Shown: positions 8,155-16,313 of the stretch, in pieces | Numbering within the stretch: the stretch's first letter is position 1 | How the letters are laid out: the number at the start of each line of letters is the position of its first letter | Assembly: GCF_963677315.1 (NCBI RefSeq) | Contig: NZ_OY781939.1 | Location: 744,001 to 808,000 of the forward strand | DNA: 64,000 nucleotides | Origin: an uncultured Sphaerochaeta sp. | GTDB taxonomy: Bacteria > Spirochaetota > Spirochaetia > Sphaerochaetales > Sphaerochaetaceae | Direction of reading: 5' to 3' | Notes under the pieces: generated by a model | The model's input: only the letters and a program-made list of their open reading frames with translations | Told to the model about the DNA's origin: nothing | Databases searched by the model: none | Translations under genes and position numbers: made by a program

Positions 8155-9331
8155 ACTGTTTCACACTGATTTGACGGTCAGTGAGCTGACAAGTCTGATC
8201 AAGCGGACACTCGAGGAAGGTTTCTATGGATTGAAGGTCACCGGGGAAATTTCAAACTTCCGCCCTTCATCAACCGGTCATTGGTTCTTCACCCTCAAGG
8301 ATGCAAACGCCCAGATCAGCGCGGTAATGTTCAAGGGCAGTACCTGGAAGGTCGATTTTACCCCATCTGAAGGAGACAAGGTCACGGTAACCGGCAATCT
8401 GGACGTATATGGGGCAAGAGGGACGTACCAGATCAAGTGTGAGAGCATGGAGAAGGCAGGACAGGGAGAGATCCTTGCTCTGCTTGAGGCACGCAAGAGA
8501 CGGTACGCAAGCAAGGGGTACTTCGATGAATCATTGAAAAAGCCCATCCCCAGCCAGCCCCATCGCGTAGGCGTGGTAACCAGTGCAACAGGGGCGGCCC
8601 TTCAGGACATCCTCAATGTACTGAACCGTCGCTCCCCATCTCTTGATGTCCTGGTTCTTCCTGCAGTCGTACAGGGTGAGAGCAGTGCTACCTCAATCGC
8701 CAATCGCATCATGCAGGCAAACAGCCTCCTACTCTGTGATGTCTTGATCGTTGGACGAGGAGGTGGTTCCCTGGAAGATCTGCTTCCCTTCAGCGAGGAA
8801 GTAGTACTTGAGGCAATGCATGAATCAGAGATACCCATCATCAGCGCAGTAGGACATGAGATAGACTGGGCGCTCTCTGACTATGTTGCAGACCTGAGAG
8901 CCCCTACCCCTTCTGCTGCAGCTGAGCTGGTAAGCCAGGGATACCTCGATTTGCGGCAGAACCTGAGATCGCTGCAGGCAGAGATACAGAAAGCCATGCA
9001 GTATCGCCTTACCCTTGCCACCCACCAACTAGGTAAGTTTGATACGAGGCAGATTCATGCGGTCATAGATAATCGAGAGTACCTACTGGCCAACGCCAGC
9101 CAGAATCTCATCAATGCCGGCCAGCAAAAAGTACGGGAGACCCAAGCACGATATGAATCAGCGGCAAGAGAGTTGCAAGCCCTTTCTCCCCTTGCTATAC
9201 TAGCGCGAGGCTATGCAGCGGTCCAAAGCGAGAGTGGAACGCTCATCAAGAGCAAGGAACAGGCAACAATCGGGAATGTCGTGCGTCTGACATTCGTTGA
9301 CGGCAAGCGAACGGCACAGATAAAGGAGTAA
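8147..9331 (+). CDS. xseA: Exonuclease VII large subunit
   Basis: A 394-residue XseA, the catalytic subunit of exonuclease VII, which degrades single-stranded DNA from both ends. The N-terminal OB-fold carries GLKVTGEISNFRPSSTGHWFF; the catalytic core contains VGVVTSATGAALQD and the GRGGGSLEDL loop, followed by a long helical region that binds XseB. The frame is open back to 8069, but MHELFH at 8147 matches the family N terminus better, and the extension lies inside the upstream gene. xseB follows after 2 nt. Confidence 0.94.
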   Translation: MHELFHTDLTVSELTSLIKRTLEEGFYGLKVTGEISNFRPSSTGHWFFTLKDANAQISAVMFKGSTWKVDFTPSEGDKVTVTGNLDVYGARGTYQIKCESMEKAGQGEILALLEARKRRYASKGYFDESLKKPIPSQPHRVGVVTSATGAALQDILNVLNRRSPSLDVLVLPAVVQGESSATSIANRIMQANSLLLCDVLIVGRGGGSLEDLLPFSEEVVLEAMHESEIPIISAVGHEIDWALSDYVADLRAPTPSAAAELVSQGYLDLRQNLRSLQAEIQKAMQYRLTLATHQLGKFDTRQIHAVIDNREYLLANASQNLINAGQQKVRETQARYESAARELQALSPLAILARGYAAVQSESGTLIKSKEQATIGNVVRLTFVDGKRTAQIKE

Positions 9332-9333
9332 AG

Positions 9334-9543
9334 ATGAGTTTTGAATCGGATGTCAAAAGAATCGAGGAGATAGCTCAGAAACTCAACCAGATGGAGACTT
9401 CTCTTGAGGAGAGTCTTTCCTTGTTCGAGGAAGGCATGCGCCTATCCAAGGCACTGGAGAACACACTCTCTGAGGCCAAACGCAAAGTAGAGGTCATTCT
9501 CTCAGAAGACCTAACGGAAGCAGAAACAACAGTACTCGAATAA
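9334..9543 (+). CDS. xseB: Exonuclease VII small subunit
   Basis: A 69-residue XseB of usual length. Its two-helix sequence includes the family pattern MSFESDVKRIEEIAQKL and ESLSLFEEGMRLSKAL. Several copies coat the helical arm of XseA and are needed for activity. It starts 2 nt after xseA and is followed 12 nt later by purU. Confidence 0.93.
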   Translation: MSFESDVKRIEEIAQKLNQMETSLEESLSLFEEGMRLSKALENTLSEAKRKVEVILSEDLTEAETTVLE

Positions 9544-9555
9544 AGGCAGACATAC

Positions 9556-10428
9556 ATGGCGAGCAAACAGAAGAAAATCATCTTCCTCATCCAGTGTGAG
9601 GATCGTAAGGGCATACTGAGCGCAACTTCAACCTGGTTCTACCAGCGTTCCTACAACATCCTGCATTGTCAGCAACATACCGACAACACCGAGGGGCGGT
9701 ATTTCATGCGCATTGAGCTGGATATGGCTGACCTGAAAACCACCCGCAAGCAGCTGGAAGAGGATTTCTCTGTCTTTGCCGAAGAGTACAATCTCTCTTG
9801 GGAGTGTCACTACAGCGACTATCGCTCCAGAATGGCGATCCTGGTGAGCAAGACCAGCCACTGTCTCTACGATCTTATCGCCAGGAAGGATGAAGGGGAT
9901 CTCCAGTGTGATATTCCCTTGATCATCAGCAATCACCCCGACCTGGAGATCATTGCCAATCAGTTCAGGATCCCTTTCTACTATCTTCCGGTCACTCCAG
10001 AGACCAAGGCAGAGCAGGAGATGAAGGTACGTACATTGCTCAAGCGTTTTGATGTTGATGTAGTCGTGCTTGCACGTTATATGCAGATTCTCTCTTCTGA
10101 CTTTATTGATGAATGGCAGGGAAAGATCATCAACATCCATCATGGCTTCCTTCCCGCCTTCCAAGGTGCAAATCCCTATCGCAGGGCGTATGAGCGGGGA
10201 GTGAAAATGATCGGGGCAACCGCACACTATGCCAGTGAGGACCTGGATCAAGGTCCAATCATCGAGCAGGATGTGGTGAGAGTAAACCACGAGCTGGGAC
10301 CAGCAGGTCTCAGGGATGTAGGCAAGGATGTGGAAAGAAGAGTCCTGGCTAAAGGGGTGCAAGCACATCTGGAAAGCCGAATCATCATCTTCAAGAACCG
10401 AACAATCGTCTTTAGCTCAGAACAATAG
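9556..10428 (+). CDS. purU: Formyltetrahydrofolate deformylase
   Basis: A 290-residue PurU that hydrolyses 10-formyl-tetrahydrofolate to formate and tetrahydrofolate. Residues 1-85 form an ACT-like regulatory domain (QCEDRKGILSATSTWFY). The rest is a formyltransferase fold; the HHGFLPAFQGANPYRRA segment and GATAHYASEDLDQGPII contain the catalytic Asn, His and Asp seen in the family. In an organism with pyruvate formate-lyase it links formate and one-carbon pools. It is the last gene of the group before convergent amt. Confidence 0.94.
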   Translation: MASKQKKIIFLIQCEDRKGILSATSTWFYQRSYNILHCQQHTDNTEGRYFMRIELDMADLKTTRKQLEEDFSVFAEEYNLSWECHYSDYRSRMAILVSKTSHCLYDLIARKDEGDLQCDIPLIISNHPDLEIIANQFRIPFYYLPVTPETKAEQEMKVRTLLKRFDVDVVVLARYMQILSSDFIDEWQGKIINIHHGFLPAFQGANPYRRAYERGVKMIGATAHYASEDLDQGPIIEQDVVRVNHELGPAGLRDVGKDVERRVLAKGVQAHLESRIIIFKNRTIVFSSEQ

Positions 10429-10452
10429 AGATACTACTGTATAAAGAGAAGG

Positions 10453-10479
10453 AGAAACGCACCAAAATGGTGCGTTTCT
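10453..10479. terminator. Hairpin between convergent purU and amt
   Basis: A 12-bp perfect stem (AGAAACGCACCA and its complement) with a 3-nt loop lies between two convergent genes. The U-rich tail is short on both strands, so it may act as a weak two-way terminator. Confidence 0.55.
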
Positions 10480-10498
10480 TCATGTACAGAATTAATTG

Positions 10499-12172
10499 TT
10501 ATTCGGGAACCACTTCATCCTGCAGTGCATCGTACCCTTCCTCACCGGTACGTACCTTGACGACATTGTCAACCGTGTACACGAAGATCTTTCCATCTCC
10601 GACATGTCCGGTATACAGGGCTTTCTTTGCCGTCTCGATCACCGTCCGTACAGGAACCTTGCTTACCACTGTCTCAACCTGCATCTTGGGAAGCAAGGTG
10701 GGAGAGACTGGCACCCCACGGTAGTACTCCTTCTGACCTTTCTGCATTCCACATCCCATTACCTGGGTCAGCGTCATTCCCATGACCCCGATATCATTCA
10801 AGGCTTCCTTGAGCGTATTGAACTTGCTCTGGCGACTGACAATGACCACCTTGTACATCTCTGCATCACGTGAAGGGGTAGAAGCAGGTGGGACTTTGTT
10901 TACCACAGGGACTGCCTCATCGATGGATGCGGTGGGTTTGAACCCAGCTACAACCGGCATGAAGTCAGCATAGCTGGATGCAAGGCCATGTTCCTCGAGG
11001 TCCAAGCCTGCAATCTCCTCTTCCTTGCTGACACGCAGTCCTACTGTTTTCTTGATAAGGAAGAAAACCAATCCCATGGTCAGGGATACCCATAGCATCA
11101 CAGAGAGAACACCTACACTCTGGATACCCAGTAGGGCAAGGCCTCCACCATAGAAGAGTCCACCATCGAGCGCGAACAACCCTGTAAGTATAGTGCCCAG
11201 CGCACCACAGACCCCATGTACAGAGATGGCCCCAACCGGATCATCAATGTGTACCACTTTCTCAAAGAATTCGACAGAGAACACTACCACGATGCCGCTG
11301 ATGATTCCAATGAGCGCAGCACCTACAGGAGAGACTGCATCACAACCTGCGGTAATGCCAACCAAACCTGCGAGGGCTCCATTGAGTGTCATGGATACAT
11401 CCGGCTTCTTGTACCGAACCCAGGTCAGGACCATGGTAGCAGTAGCTGCAAAAGCTGCAGCGAGGTTCGTAGTTACCATGATGGTAGATGTAGAGACAAT
11501 TGCCTCATCACCGGTAAGAGAGAGGGAGGAACCACCATTGAAGCCGAACCAACAGAACCAGAGAATGAACACCCCGAGTGCTCCAAGGGTCAAGCTATGC
11601 CCTGGGATTGCCTTTGCATTACCCTTCTCATCATACTTGTCAATCCTTGCACCGATGATCTTTGCTCCCCAGAATGCTGCAACCCCACCAACCATATGCA
11701 CAGCGGTAGAACCTGCAAAATCGTGGAATCCCAGGGTTGAAAGCCAACCACCTCCCCAGATCCAGTGTCCGCTGATCGGATAGATGACTGCACTGATCAC
11801 AATTGAATACAGGCAATAAGAGGAAAACTTGGTCCGCTCTGCCATCGCTCCACTTACAATGGTGGCCGCCGTTGCACAGAATACTGTCTGGAATATCAGG
11901 AATGCAGCGGTGGGGATGTTTGAGTCGTATGAGCCACGGACAAACAGATCGAGGGCTCCTATGAATGGATTGCTTCCCCCGAACATCAACGAGAATCCCA
12001 GAATCCAGAACACCGCACTTCCCAGACTGAAGTCCATCAGGTTCTTCATGATGATGTTTCCTGCATTCTTCGCCCTGGTGAAACCAGTCTCAACCATGGC
12101 AAATCCGGCCTGCATGAAAAACACCAACACAGAACCCAACAACACCCACAAGGTGTCTACCGATACGAACAT
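10499..12172 (-). CDS. amt: Ammonium transporter fused to a PII signalling domain
   Basis: A 557-residue fusion. Residues 1-400 are an Amt/Mep/Rh channel with about eleven membrane segments; the opening (WVLLGSVLVFFMQAGFAMVETG) and the HMVGGVAAFWG and DPVGAISVHGVCG segments carry the conserved pore histidines. A linker of about 35 residues leads to a complete PII domain at 439-557, with MYKVVIVSR at its start and TGHVGDGKIFV as the ATP-binding B loop. PII proteins normally plug Amt channels as separate trimers, so the fusion gives a permanently tethered gate. The T-loop position equal to the uridylylated Tyr51 is Val, so gating should depend on ATP, ADP and 2-oxoglutarate rather than on uridylylation. 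Confidence 0.93.
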   Translation of the reverse strand: MFVSVDTLWVLLGSVLVFFMQAGFAMVETGFTRAKNAGNIIMKNLMDFSLGSAVFWILGFSLMFGGSNPFIGALDLFVRGSYDSNIPTAAFLIFQTVFCATAATIVSGAMAERTKFSSYCLYSIVISAVIYPISGHWIWGGGWLSTLGFHDFAGSTAVHMVGGVAAFWGAKIIGARIDKYDEKGNAKAIPGHSLTLGALGVFILWFCWFGFNGGSSLSLTGDEAIVSTSTIMVTTNLAAAFAATATMVLTWVRYKKPDVSMTLNGALAGLVGITAGCDAVSPVGAALIGIISGIVVVFSVEFFEKVVHIDDPVGAISVHGVCGALGTILTGLFALDGGLFYGGGLALLGIQSVGVLSVMLWVSLTMGLVFFLIKKTVGLRVSKEEEIAGLDLEEHGLASSYADFMPVVAGFKPTASIDEAVPVVNKVPPASTPSRDAEMYKVVIVSRQSKFNTLKEALNDIGVMGMTLTQVMGCGMQKGQKEYYRGVPVSPTLLPKMQVETVVSKVPVRTVIETAKKALYTGHVGDGKIFVYTVDNVVKVRTGEEGYDALQDEVVPE

Positions 12173-12197
12173 ACGCTACCCCCTAAAAATGCCGAAA

Positions 12198-12293
12198 GGG
12201 TGCACGATGGAAATCCACCGTACACCCTTGTACGCCTGCCCAACGGACAGCAGAACGAAGAAAGGGCGATGCGGATTACTCCACATCGCCCTT
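12198..12293 (-). promoter_or_regulatory. Two-hairpin leader of the amt message
   Basis: The presumed 127-nt amt leader contains two strong inverted repeats: a 10-bp perfect stem at 12262-12271/12284-12293 and a 13-bp stem with two wobble pairs at 12198-12210/12215-12227. On the transcribed strand the first stem is followed by TCTTC, a poor terminator tail. It could also end transcripts from the aminopeptidase gene upstream. Confidence 0.5.
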
Positions 12294-12305
12294 GACGTTT
12301 GACCC

Positions 12306-12335
12306 TTTATAGCGAATTATCCCTAAGACTGTCAA
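12306..12335 (-). promoter_or_regulatory. Promoter of amt
   Basis: On the minus strand TTGACA (12335-12330) and TATAAA (12311-12306) are 18 bp apart. The promoter lies just after the aminopeptidase stop and would start transcription near 12299. Confidence 0.72.
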
Positions 12336-12341
12336 GCACTC

Positions 12342-13451
12342 CTAGAGGGAAAGATTCAGGCAGGTTAGTTTCGGGTGGACAAAAACACCGTCCTTCCTGA
12401 CCAGCTCACCATCGAAGTACATCTCTCCGCCACCATACTCACCTCTCTGGATCTGAACCAAATCCCAGTGGACTGCTGACTTGTTTCCATTGTCGCAATC
12501 TTCATAGGCATTACCCGGGGTAAAGTGGATTGATCCATAGATTTTCTCGTCAAAGAGGATATTATCCATGGGGTTCATGATGCCTGGATTACATCCAAGT
12601 GCAAACTCCCCGATGTAACGAGCCCCTTCATCGATGTCAAGGATTTCATTGATCAAGGCATCATCATCACTGTGAGCCTCAACAATCTTTCCATCCTTGA
12701 AAGTGAATCGCACATCCTTGAACTGATGCCCGTGATAGGTGCTTGCAGTGTTGTAGGCAATGGTTCCATTCACTGAATCCTTGATTGGGCATGAGTAAAT
12801 CTCCCCGTCCGGGATATTCATCTCCCCTGCACAGGGTATCCAACCCATTCCCTTCACAGAGAACTGCAAGTCGGTTCCTGTTGCTTTGATATGCACCTGG
12901 TCAACAGTATCCAAAAAGGTTTTTGCTTCCGCCATCGCTCTTGCCATCGCCTCATAATCTACTTCAGTACACACCTTGTAGAAGAAATCCTCGAACTCCC
13001 TTGTTCCCATACCACCCTGCATTGCCATGATTTCGGTTGGATAACGAAGTACCACCCACTTTGTGTAGGGAAGACGGGTCTTCATATGAACAGGGATATT
13101 GTAGTACGTACTTGCCAGATTGGACTGGGCAGGTATGGTTGCAAGTTCTCGGACATTGGCAATACCCCTGATGCCGATGAACGCGTCCATCTGCTTCATC
13201 CGATAGGTATCTACATCAGCCCATGCCTCCAAGGACTCCTTGCTCGCGTTTTCCACCATCGCACGTTCAATTCTCTGGTTCCAGATGTTGACTACAGGAT
13301 ATCCACCAGCATCATAGACTGCCTTGATCAGGGCCTCAGTCATGCTCGTGGGTACATCCACTGCATTGATCAAGCAGGATTCTCCCTTCTGTAGTTTTAC
13401 TGAATACTTCACCAGAAGCTTCGCCAGCTTCTCTTCTCTAGGATCTGCCAT
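12342..13451 (-). CDS. M29-family aminopeptidase
   Basis: A 369-residue metallo-aminopeptidase of the AmpS/thermophilic aminopeptidase family (MEROPS M29), which removes N-terminal residues using two divalent metals. The metal-ligand regions are visible: the CAGEMNIPDGEIY loop, GEFALGCNP, the GSIHFTPGNAYEDC segment and the SAVHWDLV motif. Length is slightly under the usual 400 or so. No signal peptide is seen, so it is cytoplasmic and probably finishes peptide breakdown. The start follows AAGGAG by about 9 nt. The RluA-type gene lies 20 nt upstream on the same strand. Confidence 0.88.
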   Translation of the reverse strand: MADPREEKLAKLLVKYSVKLQKGESCLINAVDVPTSMTEALIKAVYDAGGYPVVNIWNQRIERAMVENASKESLEAWADVDTYRMKQMDAFIGIRGIANVRELATIPAQSNLASTYYNIPVHMKTRLPYTKWVVLRYPTEIMAMQGGMGTREFEDFFYKVCTEVDYEAMARAMAEAKTFLDTVDQVHIKATGTDLQFSVKGMGWIPCAGEMNIPDGEIYSCPIKDSVNGTIAYNTASTYHGHQFKDVRFTFKDGKIVEAHSDDDALINEILDIDEGARYIGEFALGCNPGIMNPMDNILFDEKIYGSIHFTPGNAYEDCDNGNKSAVHWDLVQIQRGEYGGGEMYFDGELVRKDGVFVHPKLTCLNLSL

Positions 13452-13470
13452 TCCATGACTCCTTATACTA

Positions 13471-14202
13471 TTAGATTCTTATTTCCATTGGTTGGGCTGT
13501 TACCGGGTGGGGAAATTCCACAGCCACAGCCTTGAGAGCCAAATGCTCTGCCTCTGCCCCTTTGTATACCGTATCGCCATCGATTGGCCACCCACTCCAA
13601 GCCAGATGGGCCCGAACCTGGTGACGGAACCCCGAGCTTAGTCGACACGTAAACTTCTGGGAATCGCCCTCAGTCCCACTGTACCATACCTTGGTGAGAT
13701 ACCATGTACCGGTTGTCTTGTCGAGTAGATGACGGGGACTATCGGCAAGTACAGGACGAACTTCCTTCCGATTTTCTCCATATCGCCTGAAGAGGCTTCC
13801 GATGGAAATCTCCCGGCCTTTATACATAAAGGGATCTTCATAGGGATAGGGGGGAAAACCAGCTCTTGTGGTGTCTTGGTATACATGGGAAAGCGCATGA
13901 TACTCCTTGAAGAAAAGATCTGCTTTCTGTATAGCCTGCAGGGAAGCATAGGCTTCCTTTGTGCGTGCAATGACAACCAGGCCACTGGTTGCGGTATCCA
14001 AGCGGTGCAAAACACCACCCTCCCATGTATTGATGCCCCCGACATCCAACACCTCCGGGAAAGACAATGACACCAGGCCAAGCAATGTCAGCTTGTCCTT
14101 CGGGTCTGTCTTCAACGGTACGGTGGGCAGGTTTGCCTGTTTGTTCACCACCAGAATATCGTGGTCCTCATAGACAAGTTTCAATCGCATAGTATCATTC
14201 AT
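13471..14202 (-). CDS. RluA-family pseudouridine synthase
   Basis: A 243-residue RNA pseudouridine synthase. The HRLDTATSGLVVIAR motif near residue 67 contains the catalytic aspartate; downstream FRHQVRAHLAWSGWPIDGD is the second family signature. There is no N-terminal S4 domain, as in RluA and TruC types rather than RluC/RluD. The target, rRNA or tRNA, cannot be told from sequence. It lies 20 nt upstream of the aminopeptidase gene, on the same strand. Confidence 0.88.
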   Translation of the reverse strand: MNDTMRLKLVYEDHDILVVNKQANLPTVPLKTDPKDKLTLLGLVSLSFPEVLDVGGINTWEGGVLHRLDTATSGLVVIARTKEAYASLQAIQKADLFFKEYHALSHVYQDTTRAGFPPYPYEDPFMYKGREISIGSLFRRYGENRKEVRPVLADSPRHLLDKTTGTWYLTKVWYSGTEGDSQKFTCRLSSGFRHQVRAHLAWSGWPIDGDTVYKGAEAEHLALKAVAVEFPHPVTAQPMEIRI

Positions 14203-14272
14203 ACCTCTTCAATATAGCAAATATCCAGAGGTTCGGCACCTGAAAAACCGAAAAGAGAGAAAACGAGTTGCT

Positions 14273-14300
14273 TTGCACTGGAAGAAAGCTGTTGTATACT
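14273..14300 (+). promoter_or_regulatory. Promoter for a possibly leaderless mRNA
   Basis: TTGCAC (14273-14278), 16 bp, TATACT (14295-14300). The A of the ATG at 14307 is exactly where transcription should begin, and no Shine-Dalgarno sequence precedes that ATG. Confidence 0.55.
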
Positions 14301-14306
14301 CTGCCT

Positions 14307-15233
14307 ATGCAAGAGATACCCATCAATACCTATAACTCGCCAAACGTCATCCTGGAGTTGATCTACAAACTGAAGATCAAGGATGTCATGACGACGGATC
14401 TGGTCACCGCTACCAAGGACACACCGCTGCGCGAAATACAGTACATCATGAGGGAGAGGCAGGTCACCGGACTGCCAATCGTACTCGGTAAGCGTCTTAT
14501 CGGTATCGTCAGTATGGATGACATCATCCAGGCACTCGATAAGGGATATATCAATGAGAAAGCCCAGGACCATATGACACGCAACCTCATCGTCCTTGAG
14601 GATGATATGCCGATCTCTTTTGCAATCAGCTACTTCGACCGTTTCAGTTACCACCGATTCCCCGTCTTAAACAAGCATAAGGAACTGGTGGGAATGATCA
14701 CCAGCCGGGATATCACCAGCACCCTGTTGGTGGAGATAAACAGGGAGATTGAGGATCTTGAGAAGAGGACCCGTACCACCGGCCTCAGCGAGGAGATGAG
14801 TGGGGAAATACACACCTACTCCATTCTCAAGCACGACTTTGAGAATGCAGGGTATGCCAGTACCGAGATAAAGAAACGACTCAAGAGTGCAGGGATTGCC
14901 CCTCATGTAATCCGTCGCGCTGCCATCGCAAGCTATGAGCTTGAGATGAATCTTGTGGTACACTCCGATGGTGGCGAGTTGATCGCTGAGTACTCCCCAC
15001 AAACAATCCAGATCACCGCCCGTGACAGTGGACCGGGTATCAGCGACGTGGAATCGGCGATGACGGCGGGCTGGACTACCGCCAGTGAATGGATACGCTC
15101 CCTCGGCTTTGGTGCCGGAATGGGACTGCCCAATGTCAAATCAGTGGCAGATGACTTCACCATAGAGAGCACGCTCAATGGTACAACAGTTGTCTGTGTT
15201 ATTGCATTGCACCCAAATCAGGAGGAAACATAG
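14307..15233 (+). CDS. CBS-domain protein with anti-sigma-type ATPase domain
   Basis: A 308-residue two-part protein. Residues 20-145 form a CBS pair (KDVMTTDLV, GLPIVLGKRLIGIVSMDDI, YHRFPVLNKHKELVGMITSRDI), which usually senses adenine nucleotides. The C-terminal part resembles the GHKL ATPase of RsbW/RsbT-type serine kinases: YELEMNLVVHS is the N box, DSGPGI the G1 box and GFGAGMGLPNV the G2 box. The DRTGG and PHP genes follow directly. The same three-part set occurs in iron-hydrogenase loci of clostridia and Thermotoga, as I recall. The ATG at 14307 was preferred over 14268 because the earlier start would lie upstream of the promoter's start point. Confidence 0.8.
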   Translation: MQEIPINTYNSPNVILELIYKLKIKDVMTTDLVTATKDTPLREIQYIMRERQVTGLPIVLGKRLIGIVSMDDIIQALDKGYINEKAQDHMTRNLIVLEDDMPISFAISYFDRFSYHRFPVLNKHKELVGMITSRDITSTLLVEINREIEDLEKRTRTTGLSEEMSGEIHTYSILKHDFENAGYASTEIKKRLKSAGIAPHVIRRAAIASYELEMNLVVHSDGGELIAEYSPQTIQITARDSGPGISDVESAMTAGWTTASEWIRSLGFGAGMGLPNVKSVADDFTIESTLNGTTVVCVIALHPNQEET

Positions 15234-15584
15234 ATGCATGTACAAGACCTTGCAGCCTTGGAAGGCTTCAAAGCAGAACATAGCGAATTGGAAAACTGGG
15301 AAATTACTGATGCCTATTGCGGGGATCTACTCAGTGATGTAATGGGGAATGCTCCCTCTGAGAGTGTTCTTGTCACCATTCAGGCCCACAAGAATACTGT
15401 AGCTGTCGCGTCCCTGGCGGGTATTCGCGCGCTGGTCATCTGCAACAACCGCAGTGTTCCTTCCGATATGCTGGAAGCAGCGAAGGAAGAGGATATCTCC
15501 ATCTTTACCACCAAGGATACCCAGTTTGAAGCCAGCTGCAAGATTGCAAAAGCTTTGGGGAGACTTGATGCTGGTACCGATTGA
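15234..15584 (+). CDS. DRTGG-domain protein
   Basis: A 116-residue single-domain protein similar to the DRTGG fold, found as a regulatory module in phosphotransacetylases and in stand-alone form beside iron hydrogenases. Matching features are the GDLLSDVMGNAP segment, AWV-like hydrophobic strands (SVLVTIQAHKNTVAVASL), and ALVICNNRSVPSDML. It may bind a nucleotide but has no catalytic motif. The start follows a perfect AGGAGG by 8 nt, immediately after the CBS/ATPase stop, and its end overlaps the PHP gene by 17 nt. Confidence 0.75.
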   Translation: MHVQDLAALEGFKAEHSELENWEITDAYCGDLLSDVMGNAPSESVLVTIQAHKNTVAVASLAGIRALVICNNRSVPSDMLEAAKEEDISIFTTKDTQFEASCKIAKALGRLDAGTD

Positions 15585-16278
15585 CCTACACAACCACAGC
15601 TGTCTATCCCCTTGCGGGGATGACGATCTTACCCCTTCCCTCCTTGCCGTGGAGGCCATGGAACAGGGTATCGAGATCCTTGCCCTAAGTGACCACAACA
15701 GCGCAAGGAATCTTCCAGCTTTTGCTGAGGCGTGTGAGCTTTGCTGCATTCTCCCCCTCTTTGGCATGGAAGTGACAACCAGCGAAGAGGTACATGTACT
15801 TACGCTTTTCCCGAGGTTGGAGGATGCCCTGGAATTTGGGACATTTATTGAGTTTCTCCTGCCACCAATCAAGAATGACAGGAGATTGTTCGGTAATCAG
15901 CTGGTGGTGAATCTTGAAGGCGAGGTACAGGAAGAAGTGAATGCGATGCTTGCTGCTGCCACCTCACTTTCCTTCTCCGATGTGGTGGAGGAGGCCTTGA
16001 GCCGGGATGCATTGGTCATCCCAGCACATATTGACCGGTTTGCAAACAGTGCCCTGGCCAATCTGGGCTTTCTTCCGGACCTTCCCTACAGCGCATTGGA
16101 GGCGATGCACCCCCCCGTGCATGCCGATACCCACGGCTTGGTGGTGCTTACCGGCTCGGATGCACACAGCCTTGAGCAGGTGGGAAGAAGAACCTGTTCC
16201 TTAGAGATGCAAGATTGCTCCTATGAGTCACTCAAGAAGGCGCTGGCCAAGCGAAACCTGGTAGCATACCGTTCCTAG
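15568..16278 (+). CDS. PHP-domain metallo-phosphoesterase
   Basis: A 236-residue PHP protein. The N-terminal DLHNHSCLSPCGDDD gives the first metal ligands, LSDHNSARN the second set, and IPAHIDRF and TGSDAHSLEQVG the C-terminal ones, so the metal site looks complete. PHP proteins hydrolyse phosphate esters; those in this gene set have no assigned substrate. The frame opens earlier at 15454, but ATG 15568 follows GGGGAG by 5 nt and gives the standard N terminus. The partners are the two genes upstream. Confidence 0.82.
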   Translation: MLVPIDLHNHSCLSPCGDDDLTPSLLAVEAMEQGIEILALSDHNSARNLPAFAEACELCCILPLFGMEVTTSEEVHVLTLFPRLEDALEFGTFIEFLLPPIKNDRRLFGNQLVVNLEGEVQEEVNAMLAAATSLSFSDVVEEALSRDALVIPAHIDRFANSALANLGFLPDLPYSALEAMHPPVHADTHGLVVLTGSDAHSLEQVGRRTCSLEMQDCSYESLKKALAKRNLVAYRS

Positions 16279-16313
16279 GCACACTGGTTTCAGCTTAAGC
16301 CAGCTTATTGCTG

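Noticed and set aside
14307..16278. Hydrogenase operon
   Set aside because: The accessory-type genes are present, but no hydrogenase subunit occurs anywhere in the window.
16279..16313. Terminator between the PHP and BI-1 genes
   Set aside because: Only a weak 4-5 bp stem and no T run.
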